Below, in pieces: positions 36,360 to 46,608 of a stretch of DNA of 64,000 nt. The stretch covers positions 123,470 through 187,469 of the forward strand of contig ML976776.1 of NCBI GenBank assembly GCA_010015655.1, read 5' to 3'. A program made the translations under genes and the position numbers. The notes beneath the pieces are model-generated. The model made no database searches. It was not told the DNA's origin and worked only from the letters and a program-made list of their open reading frames with translations. This DNA comes from Bimuria novae-zelandiae CBS 107.79 (taxonomy: Eukaryota; Ascomycota; Dothideomycetes; Pleosporales; Didymosphaeriaceae). How positions within the stretch are numbered: position 1 is the first letter of the stretch; every line of letters begins with the position of its first letter.

Positions 36360-39300
36360 CTAGCGGTCGTCTTCGTCGCCTTCGCCAGTGTCTGACAGGT
36401 ACTCGAACTCCCCTGGCACTGGTGCTTCTGCGTCTCCTTCCTCAACCAGGTTGTCCTCCACATCATCTGCTTCACCTCCTGCTTGTACCCCAGCAGGTGC
36501 TTGGTCACCGGAAGGACCCGCTGCGCCGGGCGCGGGAGCTGGTGCTGCCTTCCTCACCTTCAACTCTAGCAGACTCTTCGCCTCCTCAGGCTTCGTGTCA
36601 TGGACGATTATCACACCTCCGGTAGGCTATCTCTCATTAGTGGACATTCTAACGCATTGGGACAATCCAACTCACCTTCTTGACGGGAACATATCGCTCC
36701 TCAGGGAAGCTGATGTACTTTACCTGACCGGGCAAGACACGCGACATGTTCTCAAGATCGTAGCCAACCTTCTCCTTCTCCGCCTTCTTCTTGGAAGTCT
36801 CCGCAGCAGGAGTGTCTTCCTTCTCGTCCTTCTTTTCCTCGTCGATGTCCATCTTATCCTCGTCCGACGCCGTGATCTTAGGCGTCGTGGGCGACTGATC
36901 GACGTCCATGCTCTCTCTTCGCTGCTGCCGGGCCTTGACCGCTTTTCGTCGCTTATCTTGAGCAGTCGTGGACAAGACCGCCGTCTTGATCGCCTTCGGT
37001 GCCTCCTCTGTCTTGACCTCTTGCTCTGGTGGGTAGTCGTACATGCTTGGCCGGGTATTGCTGTGGAATTTGAACGACGGAATTTCAAGATCCTGGTCTA
37101 CGCCAATGATGGCTGTAGGTGTGAAGCTCAGAGACAAGAAGTGCGTCAATGGGAACCAGTACCAATATTGCGTGAAAACTGCCATTCCTACAATAGCAGT
37201 CATGTTGAGGTTCCCGGTTTGCGTCTGAAGGCCGATGGTGCAATTGCGACCACCAGCATCAATGACGCCCAGAGCAAGCGCACAACCGAACTTCGCCATA
37301 GCATCTTCATGTCGGTCGCCGATGATTTTGGCGAGTGTCTTGCGAATGGTCGCTACCTTGGGGTTCATGGCCTCGTTCTGTTGCACCATGATCATGGCAA
37401 GAGAGATCAGAGCGCCTTGTCGGACGAAGTCAGTCGAATCTTTCATCATGGGTTCCAGAAGATCGATAGCCTCGTCAAGGCCGGTACCTGCGCAAGCAAT
37501 ACCAAGAGCCATGGTGGCACCGTACCGGACGTGAGGGTTATATGACTCTGCCAAAAGCTCGACCATACGAGGAACACTGCCAGGTTTTCGGAAGAGCACA
37601 AAGCCCAAGCTCATGACTGCCACACGGCGGACATCATCGTTGACGTCGCTGACAGCAACGTGGAGTAGTCTGCGCACGGCCTTGTTGCTGCCTGTGCCGC
37701 AGTATGCGAGAGCGATAGTCATGATACCTCCATAACGTAGCGTCGGGTCTGGGTCGTCAAGTAGGCCGTTGATGAGTTCGTCGGCGGCCTCCTCGCGGGC
37801 ATACATGATGAGAGCCATACCCATGGCGAGACCTCGGACAATCTTCTCGTGCTGGGTGTCGTGGGCATACTGGATCATGTCCTCAAGTGCCTTGATGTTA
37901 CCGGTCCCGAGCATGATAAGACCCATAGCAAGACCAACAGCTTCTCCGTTGACGGCTGAGTCGGAATAAAGGACTTCCTTGTACTTGTCGAAGATATCTT
38001 CCGACCCTGTGCCCATACCAGCAACACCTAAACCAAGAGCACCACCGTGCTGGATGACCTCGTCTTGGGCGCTCGTAAACTGGTTCAGCAAATAGTCCAG
38101 GACATGTGTCCCATGGTTTGTGTAGATCAGACCCAACGCGTAGAGTGAGCCGCCTTGTTCGTAGTGGCTACCTGAGGAGACGGCGTCCTTTGGCAGATAC
38201 GGGTCTAGTAGCTTCCGACCCTGGGTGATGTTCCCGCGGTGAATAACGCCCAAAGCAGCAGTGGCGGTGAACTTGGACCAATTCACGGCCTTGCCTAGCC
38301 AGTCTAGGTTTTCGCGGAAGAATGTGTCATTCGTAGTGCCAGCATTCATGAAGGCATTGGCGAACGTTACGCCGGAATGGAAGATGGAATTTCGAGACTC
38401 TAAGCTATCCCGAATCTTGTTGAGAATGTTCTTGTCGGCATGGTTGTTTCGGTAGAGAAATTCCAGGTTAAGCTCGATGCTCTTGGTACCCTGAAGTACC
38501 TCGCGCACGGATGTGAAGACCTTCAGCTCGTCCTCCGTTGGTGCCGGCTGTTTTGTACGCGAGACGACGGTCGAGACGTTGCTGGTGTCGATGTTGGAGA
38601 GCAGGCCTTCGGTCTCCGCCGCTTCCTCGGTCTGGAACTTCTGCGCGGCGTCACCATTCGCCGCAGGCTTCTCCTCACTCTTCTCCTCCTTTGGCAATTC
38701 TTCCATCACCTTCGCTAGAAACTCCTGTGTGCCGTTTTCATACAAATCGAAAGAGATCTGATAGGCAACGGCGAGTGATTTGCTATCCCCGCGCTCAACG
38801 AGCTGTTGGATGAGATTCGATGCCAAAGAATGCTGGTTGAGATAGACGACGCATTTCGCGATGGAGAAATAGTCCGGGTTGGGGATCTCGTTCAGCAAGT
38901 CGAGGATGAGGCGCAGGATCTACACAAGGTTAGCTATAATTTTGAGCGTATCGAGCAGTCATACTTCGTTCCTGAGTCCCCGCTCCTGCACCACGTTCAT
39001 GCAGATGTCCAGAACATACTCCATCAGTTCCTCGCTCTTGCTAGGCGGGCCAGCGGGGGCCTTGCCCTGCTTCTTCTCATTTTCACTCGCCTGGAGGAAG
39101 CACTCCCGCAGAACTTCCAGATTCCGTGCTTCGATTGCGATCCCAACGACCTGCTTGTAGTCCGCATTCTCGTAGCAGCTCTCGAATATCCGCCGTATGG
39201 TTGCTTGGAGGTTCTTCTGGACGCTTCGCTGGAGCACAAGAGGAGTAGGATGGGCTCCCGCGACACCGGCATTGCCGCCGCCCGGCAAGTTGGGGTCAAA

Positions 39301-39995
39301 CTTGTTTGAATCCTCGCGCGATAGTAGCGACTTGGAGGGCAAGGCCGACTGCGAGAAAGGCGTTATCGGGGAGGTCAATCCTGCTGATGTGCTGGCGCCT
39401 CCGGCTGCATTCCGGTCGAAGGATGTCGTCAACTGGGGAGGGGCTTGGTTCGCTTTACTAATCGGCGTCGGCGGGTTGTGCATGGCTGACAAGGCAATGT
39501 ATGTATCTAGGCATTTTGCTGAAAACTTGGTTAGCAATGCGCTCGCATATGATATGGTTATTGGTGTTGTTCGGGCATGTCGCCGCATACAAACGACCTT
39601 CCGCAAGCGGGGCAGAACTCACCCAGTATCGTCTCCTCAAACTCTCCGGCATGGTGGATGTCGAAGAGCTTGCCAGCGCCGAGCGCAAATACCATGCTCT
39701 CGTTGTATTCTTGCAGCTGATAGTAGACCTTTGCTGCGACGAGAGCCGCAAGCTCTCGCTCGGGGAACGAATCATCCTCGTAGAGAGCCTCACTAGAACA
39801 CCACCCCGTTAGCATCCAAGAACACACAAATAGATCGGATTTTGCGGGCGCTTACATTTGACTGACAGAGCCAGCGACTTCCGGCCACAGCAGGTCAATT
39901 TCCTCGTTTAACCGGTGCAGGGCGAAGGACCGCAAGGCGGGATCTGGTTCCGACAGGAAGCCGACAACACCGGCGGCAGAGGTAAGGCCGACCAT
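36360..39995 (-). CDS. RPN2: 26S proteasome regulatory subunit RPN2 (PSMD1)
   Basis: Predicted exons 39995-39856, 39792-39623, 39518-38965, 38919-36676 and 36626-36360 join in frame to 1124 residues; introns are 63, 104, 45, and 49 nt. RPN2 is the large base scaffold of the 19S particle and holds the ubiquitin receptor Rpn13 by its C-terminus. The start MVGLTSAAGVVGFLSEPDPA and QIEALYEDDSFPERELAALV are typical. Proteasome/cyclosome (PC) repeats run through the middle, for example LGLGVAGMGTGSEDIF, GLAMGLIMLGTGN, and TMALGIACAGTGLDEAIDLL. A Lys/Glu-rich insert lies near residues 930-980. The end is acidic (VEDNLVEEGDAEAPVPGEFE). The 45-nt intron is near the lower size limit. Confidence 0.95.
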
Positions 39996-40917
39996 GTTTA
40001 ACGATAGCTGGCAGCCAGCGGGACTGTCTCAAAAGGGTCGAAAGAAACCCGCGATGCTGGTGTTGCAGGCGCGAGCTGGCGAAGGTGGTGGAAGTAGATG
40101 GAGAAGTGGCGCCCTAGAGGCGAGCTTTCGGAACTGAAGCTCAGTGGCAGAGAGGTACAGGGCGGCAATTCGAGCTTGCGCAGTGAGTGAGGGAGCCGGA
40201 GCGGGAGAGAGGTGGGGAATGGAGATGATATCCGGGTGTGGTGTGTCGAGGTTTGGTGTGGGCTCACGCGCGTGAACAGACAACACGGTCGGAGCTTCCG
40301 TTCTGACGACAGGTGGGCCGTGCGCAGTTTCCGATTACCACTGTTAGGCATCTCTCACGCCCTTCAAGAGGTCGCAGGTAGTACTAACCGCCTCCTGCTA
40401 GAACGATGTAAAGTACGTCAAGTCACCCTAGGCTAATCTATAACTTTTTCGAGGGCGTGAGCGAGGCATCACCACTTTCACTAACCCAAACTTTTAGGGT
40501 GTTGTTATACCGGAGACATCCAACACATGCCTGCAGGTCTCAAGTCCCGGCCTCTCGCGCAAAGCTAAAAGTTAGCCATTGTATTGCTCAACCTGGGGTA
40601 ACACACCGACGATTAATCGGAGTCCTTGTGGTCCACTATCACCTTTACGGGAGCTGACGCAGATCATAGCGTTGCAGGCGGGTCAATGTTGGAGACTGGT
40701 TATATACTCCACTGATGTTTCAAATGTTGGAAAGAGCAGTCGGGCTGTTCAAAAACAAGGGTATCTCAGTATTTCAAACTCCCCATGCAATGCTTCCAAT
40801 AACCTAAAACCTTCTCTACAAAGTATTATAGAGTTTTGGTACGCCCTGAACATTGAGGAAAACAGTTGTTTATACATGCCACTCAAGACCACCTACTGAA
40901 TCTCTAGCCATGGTAGA
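39996..40917. other. Intergenic region between CET1 3' end and RPN2 start
   Basis: RPN2 promoter side and CET1 downstream region. Contains the dispersed repeat copy at 40561-40607. No gene supported. Confidence 0.55.
40561..40607 (-). repeat. Dispersed short repeat, copy 5 (minus orientation)
   Basis: The reverse complement reads GTGTGTTACCCCAGGTTGAG, continuing CAATACAATGGCTAACTTTTAGCTTT. It is downstream of CET1 and matches the copy at 42421 upstream of CET1 in inverted orientation. Confidence 0.8.
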
Positions 40918-42237
40918 TTACATGCTCCGCTTAGGAGGCGTAATCTCGCGCGACAAAACCCGCAAGTTGTTAATCATACCATTGATCATAGGCTCGAAGT
41001 CGTTTGACTGGCCGCTGCGAACCCGATCACCATTCTCGAGTAGGACTCTGGAGTCGAGCTCCAGCTCCAGTTCGTGGATCTTCTGGTTGTCTTGGGTGAC
41101 TTGGGTCAGGTCGATCTGGAAGGCGTTCTGGTAAGAGTACGACATGCGATCCTTGTAGCGCTTCATGGCTTCAACGGACCGGCCCTTCTCGGATATCTCT
41201 ACTAGGCCATCCACTGATCCTGGGAAGGCGACTTCAATGTTCACGCCAATTCGGTAGTCCCATTCGGTTTGTGGTGAGCTAATCTCCAGGTTGTTGACTT
41301 TGTGCTTAATAATTGCCGCAACCACCTCACCCGTCTTCTGATCGCGCGACACGCGTATACGTTCTTGTTTTCCAGTTGACTTGAGGATATTCTGCGCCGC
41401 AGGGGAGAGCCGAGACATGGCCTCGTCATCCAACTCATATAGCTGATCGATGACCTTGGTGTGTTTGTACCCAACCGGTGGTCTGCCGTGCGGATTCCCT
41501 GGAGCAGCGACTGAGGCCTGTTTGTTGAGATATTTGTTCATGATCTGATGTTGCTGAACGTTCATGACACTCTCGAATCGGGTTGTCGACCGGGAGACCT
41601 CTGATTTGATCACACACTCGGTCGCGTGGAATCCCTGAAGCCGGTCTTCTGTGTTGCGGTTGATGATATGCCCCCAGCGCGCTTCCACCTCCACAGCAGT
41701 GTCCGGCGCCTCTGCAAGAAGCTGCCGAACCGGTTCATTGCCAATGACGTTTCTGAAGATGAATTCGCATGCATGGCGCTGGATCTCGTCGTAGACTCGT
41801 GCGTCGTAGGATATAGGTCGCTCCAGGCCTGCTAGCGCAGCAGACGCCGTGGGTGGTGGAGCTAGCGAGGGCGGCGGTTGTGAGTGGCCATTGCGCGATA
41901 GTGGAAGAGGTGGAGGGTGCGACATAGAGGGCGGCGGTCGCGACTGGGGTTGGGGTTGAGGCTTGCGAGGTTGCTGGCGCTGGCGCTCGTTGATGTCTTC
42001 CTGGAGCGTCTTTCCTGCATATAGCTCGGGTTCGCGGATGGCCCATATGGGCCTCGGATCGTTGCGCTTGCGTTTTCGGCTCATGGCGCTGGCGGAGGAG
42101 GTGGACAGTCTTGGGGTGGCCGGGAGAGTCGCGCTCGACAGCGCAGGGCTAGGCGCTAGTATGTTGCTATGCGAACCGGAAGGCGAACGGCGCGGAAGTG
42201 TCTCTGACACGGGATTCACTAGATGTGCAATATCCAT
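40918..42237 (-). CDS. CET1: mRNA-capping enzyme subunit beta (polynucleotide 5'-triphosphatase)
   Basis: Single exon, 439 residues from the ATG at 42237 (context CCAACATGG); the open frame continues 21 codons upstream but without an ATG. The enzyme removes the gamma phosphate from nascent pre-mRNA, the first step of capping, in the nucleus. It belongs to the metal-dependent triphosphate tunnel family: VEVEARWGHI carries the first Glu pair, RIRVSRD and DYRIGVNIEV hold tunnel strands and the second acidic motif, and YKDRMSYSYQNAFQIDLTQV is the conserved KDR-SY block. The N-terminal 170 residues are Pro/Ser/Gln-rich, with a basic SRKRKRN patch that may be a nuclear signal. It lies upstream-adjacent to PYK on the same strand. 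Confidence 0.93.
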   Translation of the reverse strand: MDIAHLVNPVSETLPRRSPSGSHSNILAPSPALSSATLPATPRLSTSSASAMSRKRKRNDPRPIWAIREPELYAGKTLQEDINERQRQQPRKPQPQPQSRPPPSMSHPPPLPLSRNGHSQPPPSLAPPPTASAALAGLERPISYDARVYDEIQRHACEFIFRNVIGNEPVRQLLAEAPDTAVEVEARWGHIINRNTEDRLQGFHATECVIKSEVSRSTTRFESVMNVQQHQIMNKYLNKQASVAAPGNPHGRPPVGYKHTKVIDQLYELDDEAMSRLSPAAQNILKSTGKQERIRVSRDQKTGEVVAAIIKHKVNNLEISSPQTEWDYRIGVNIEVAFPGSVDGLVEISEKGRSVEAMKRYKDRMSYSYQNAFQIDLTQVTQDNQKIHELELELDSRVLLENGDRVRSGQSNDFEPMINGMINNLRVLSREITPPKRSM

Positions 42238-42420
42238 GTTGGCGGAGTTGTGGGCGGCACAGGTAAAGCTAGTGCCAGTGTTTCTTTGTAGTTGCGACAC
42301 TACTTGGCGCCTGCCTGAAGCTGTCGGAATGACTAAGCGTGAATGAACTCAACAGATTCTCACTACTGCCCTGTATTTCTCTCTAAAAGTTGGTCCAAAG
42401 GACCAGAGTAGATAGCTACT

Positions 42421-42468
42421 GTGTTACCCCAGGATGAGTCATACAATAGCCAACTTTCAGCTTTCCCC
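42421..42468 (+). repeat. Dispersed short repeat, copy 6 (plus orientation)
   Basis: Starts GTGTTACCCCAGGATGAGTC and continues ATACAATAGCCAACTTTCAGCTTT. It lies between the CET1 start and the PYK stop and is inverted relative to the copy at 40561. Confidence 0.8.
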
Positions 42469-42680
42469 GGTAAATCTAATGATGAGACAGTACCTCACGA
42501 ATCAGAAGCCATGGGGGTTGAATTTCCATCAACCGTGTTTCATTTCACATGCTGTCGCTATCATAAACTCGTTTGCCAATTACGCCCCACCGTCCTCGTG
42601 TCTTCCGATTCGAGCCTCTAGGTAGCCCATGCTAGACGTGAATTGAAAGCAATTCATTACACAAAGCCGGAACCTCGCCT

Positions 42681-44407
42681 CTAAGCATCCAGGTCCAGGC
42701 CCAAGTCCTCGGTAGCGGGAACAATGCGGAGCGTGTTGGTGTGACCCATACCGCCTCGCCAGCCCTGCACGCAGACAACAGCGTCGCCTTTGCTGAGCAC
42801 ACCGAGCTTAACCGCGTTCATGATACCCCACTTGAGGCGGCGGTCGACATCCTCCTGCCAAGGGTGGCTGTTGAAGTCGGGCTTCGCTTCGGGGAAATAG
42901 AACGGGTACACACCGCGGTACAAGTGTGAATACTAGAATGGTCAGCTTTTGCTAGGTTTTCAGTGGGAGGTGTGGTCATACCCGGGCAGCCATTTCGTTA
43001 CGCGTAACCATGATGATGGGGCAGACAGGTCGGTATTTGGAAACCAGACGTGCGGTGGTACCACTATCACCGTTAGCTCTTTGAATGTTACAAGCTGCCA
43101 ATCTAATTACCTGGTAGTGAGAACCAAGATGGCGCCGGCGTTCTGCTCGAGAGACGCGCTGACAGCTGCCATGGCGCAAGTCTCGGTGGTCGGGCAGGGG
43201 ACAGGGGCAAGTTTCCTCAATTCGTCGAAGGCGTTCACGTAGGGAATGGCAACTTCGGCAAGCAGGCATGTCTCATGCATCATAGTGACGGCCTCGACGG
43301 GGTAGTTACCCTTCGCGGTCTCACCAGACAACATGACGCAGTCCGCACCGTCAAGAACGGCGTTGCCAACATCGCTGACTTCGGCACGGGTCGGGCGGGG
43401 GTTGTAAGTCATGGACTCCAGCATCTGCGTAGCGCAAATGACGGGCTTTCCGGCGATGTTGCACTTGGTGATCATCATCTTTTGCGCGATGAAAACCTGG
43501 CTGGGTGGAATCTCGATACCCAGGTCACCACGAGCCACCATGACACCGTCGGTCTCTTTCAGGATCTCATCAAAGTTGTTCACACCTTGCTGGTTTTCGA
43601 CCTTGGCGATGATCTGGATGTCCTTGCCGTCCTCGCCGAGAACCTCGCGGATGGCGGTGATATCACTGCCACGACGAATGAATGAGGCGAAGACCATGTC
43701 GACCTTGTTCTTCACACCAAATCGCAGATCAGCCTTGTCCTTTTCGGATAGCGGGGGAAGGTCGATGTCAGTCTTGGGGAGATTGACACCCTTCTTGGAA
43801 GAGATTTTGCCATTGTTCACGCACTCGACCTTGAGCGTCTTCTCGTCGGTGACCTCCAGAACCTTGAACGAAAGCACTCCGTCGTCGACGTAGATAATCC
43901 GGCCAGGCGCGATCACCTTGGTAATGTTCTTGTAGTCGACATACCTTGAGACTGTCAGTTGAAACCTCCGAAACGAAGATGTGAGCATTACATGTTCTTG
44001 TTGTCGCTCTTGGTGGCATATGCATCGTCGGTCGTGATGTTCAAGATGTGGCCCGCATTGATGGGGATGTCCTCGTCGCCGGTTGTGTTACCCGTGCGGA
44101 TCTCGGGGCCCTTGGTGTCAAGGGCAATCGCCAGCGGCCTGCCCGCCTGGGTGCTCTCGGCCTTGCGCGCGTTATCAATGACCGACTGGTGGTACTCGTA
44201 GGTGCCGTGGGAGAAGTTCATGCGCACGACGTTGAGGCCAGCCTTGCGGAGGGAGTTGATCTTCTCGGCGGAGTTGGTCTTGGGGCCAATGGTGCCGATA
44301 ATCGACGTGCGGCGGTACTGCCGCTCGGGCTGGTACTCCGTGTTCAGCTGCGAGAGCCATTCAATCCTGGTGCGGCCAGCGTTCAGGTGGTCGAGCGCGT
44401 TCGCCAT
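42681..44407 (-). CDS. PYK1: Pyruvate kinase
   Basis: Predicted exons 44407-43992, 43944-43111, 43063-42982 and 42932-42681 give 527 residues, the usual fungal length; introns are 47, 47 and 49 nt. It transfers phosphate from phosphoenolpyruvate to ADP in the last step of glycolysis, in the cytosol. Visible are [15 protein letters not shown], the [11 protein letters not shown] substrate region, [10 protein letters not shown], the active-site strand [30 protein letters not shown] and the signature [20 protein letters not shown]. The C-terminal domain ([20 protein letters not shown]) binds the fructose-1,6-bisphosphate activator in this family. The strong-promoter-like CT-rich upstream sequence fits high expression, but that is inference. 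Confidence 0.96.
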
Positions 44408-45703
44408 GGTGGGGGTGGGATCTCGGAATTTGGGCGAACGAAATTGAGCTCCTGGACTGACGTTTAAATATACGCCGATATAGGTGATGTGCGTGTATCG
44501 GTCGCAGGGGCAGACTCACCAGCAGAGTTGTTGGATGTTGGGAGGGGTCGGAGAGTAAGCTAGAGCTCTCACTTTATTTCGGAATCTAGTGGGGCAGCGC
44601 AGCAGTTCACTGGGTCAGTGCGACAGCGTGCGGAAGGGCAGATTGTGATAGGAGCTGACTTCTGAGCGGGATACATGCATCTTATAATGAACATCTCCAT
44701 GCTCGACTAGGCTCAGAATGCAAGGCCGTCGGCACCGTGTTACGCTCATTGTTTTTGCTGCCCTTCACGCACCCCACCCACGCGTTGCATCATTGCGTGG
44801 CCAAGATCTTCAGATAAGCCCAGACTCTCAGGACAATATTTTTTTGCTCATGGCGAGTCAATTAAGTTTTTTCCACGGCCGGCTGTCATGGGACAGTTTT
44901 GTTTCGCGCGGCGGCGCTACTAGTTGGCTCCGACGTTGCAGGTGGTAAGGTTGGTTCTGGCGGGCGGCATATGCGGAGCGCTGCCGGTGAACGAACTATA
45001 TGACAACCGCGACCCTTGGGGGATCTGGGCGTGTGTTGTTGTCTTGGGGGACGCGACATATGAAACGCAGGCTCAATGCATATAAAACGGGGCATGTCTC
45101 TGCTTGCTTGAGTGTGCGGTATCGTGGATGCCCCCCGAATGAAGAATGCAAACCGGCAAGTGGAAGAAGCCTGGGCTCGGAGGTTTATATGTCTGCTTCT
45201 GCTCGGTGCAATGTTCCTGATTGTCCCGCATCCGCTCGCCCATCGCGCTGGGACCCATTATTAGAGAAGTGTCCCAGAGCGGGCGCCTCAAAGCCGCAGG
45301 CGTGGTTGCTGTGTGTTGAAGCTGCGCAACCACGGATTGAGGGTCAACGACCCATTATTAGAGAAGGGTCCCAGACCGGGCGCCTCAAAGCCGCAGGCGT
45401 GGTTGCAGTTTGTTGAAGCTGCGCAAACACGGATTGAGGGTCAACATGAGGTCGTTAAATCAACAGAAGGACTTTAAAACCCTGCGCATCGTCTGTAGAC
45501 CAGTCTTCACCATTCATATCACTATGTCTTGGTTTGGTATCTGCCTAGACTACTCACTTACGGTGCTTGATATTTCTGAGATCGTGCGAGCAAAGCCAAG
45601 GATATCACTGCTCGTCCTGGTTGGGTACGTGCTGGGGGACTCGCGACCCTCGGCCTCGGTTCGTATTGCTACGGCTACTGGACTGCACTTCAAGCTCCTC
45701 GTG

Positions 45704-45735
<32 letters not shown>

Positions 45736-45827
45736 CCACAAATCCGCCGCTTCGTGATACGTCGTTAGCAATCCTCGACCGCCTCACAGCTCGCTCTTCG
45801 CAGTATCCCTTTGCATACGTCGTCAAA
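44408..45827. other. Intergenic region between divergent PYK and Min8-like genes
   Basis: About 1.4 kb. Contains the 97-bp tandem duplication at 45252-45445 and a GCC trinucleotide run (about 45709-45732). No gene supported. Confidence 0.6.
45252..45445 (+). repeat. 97-bp tandem duplication
   Basis: Copies 45252-45348 and 45349-45445 are directly adjacent and about 93% alike; each starts GACCCATTATTAGAGAAG and ends GGATTGAGGGTCAAC. Confidence 0.92.
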
Positions 45828-46295
45828 ATGGTTGTACGTAACATTTGATCTTCGCAGCAGCTGGGCCCGCACCCAGGTACCAGCTCCGCACCTTCATAGC
45901 TCACAAATGTCCGCAGCTCGGCAGGGTCGCCCACTATGCCTTTGACGCAGTGCTATGTATTTATCGTCTGCCCGCCACGGCTGAAACCGCGCATGCTAAC
46001 AGTGACAGTATCCGCCTTCCTCGCTGGTGTGCGACGCTCCACCGGCCTCACGTACGTCCTCGCTCGATTCGCCTCTCCCCCTCCCTGTATCCTCCGCTCC
46101 CACGATTCCGCATAGCGACAGAGAACCCAGCTAACCCAGTCCACCGCTGATAGTCCCAGTGTGAAATCAGAAAACTTCACCGAAACCCCCGGCCTCAAGA
46201 AGTGGATCGACAACTACCTCTGGGTGGGCGAGTGGACCATGGACCAGAGCGTCGCCGTCTTCGGCTCGTCGGGCTACTTTGAGCGGAAGCGCTGA
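45828..46295 (+). CDS. DUF1748 small mitochondrial protein (Min8-like)
   Basis: Four predicted exons, 45828-45833, 45917-45956, 46009-46051 and 46154-46295, encode only 76 residues; exon 1 has just ATG and one codon. Introns are 83, 52 and 102 nt. The joined protein starts MVLGRVAHYAFDAVLLSAFL and continues AGVRRSTGLTPSV, the strongly conserved opening of the fungal DUF1748 family, then a charged segment with WIDNYLWVGEWTMDQSVAVF. I recall yeast Min8 (YPR010C-A) as a member. One hydrophobic helix lies at about residues 5-25. The function is not established. Confidence in splicing comes from the unbroken family match across all three junctions. Confidence 0.8.
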
Positions 46296-46608
46296 GACGT
46301 GCACGAGAGATGGCTGGGAACATCGGCGAGACAGACACGTACTGAACGGCTTTGATACCAGGCAGGATGTGATGCATTGTTGCAGTTGGGTCGGAAGACA
46401 GATGATGGATATGATTACAGCATGGACTAGGCTATTGCTTCACGGGTTGCACTCAGGCGAGACGGCGTTCAGGCTTCATATGGGGAGAACGTTATGCGCA
46501 TTCACTATACTCAATCTTCTTCGTTCTATGACAGCTCACACACATATTTCCTTCCATCTGAAGTGATATGGTCGGGGTATATAACGCTACCTCATCCTCG
46601 GCTGCAAA
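46296..46608. other. Intergenic region between convergent genes
   Basis: 3' regions of the Min8-like gene (plus) and the Nbs1-like gene (minus); nothing else seen. Confidence 0.5.

Noticed and set aside
42238..42300. 21-codon extension of CET1
   Set aside because: Begins at GTG; the ATG at 42237 has a good context and a typical start.
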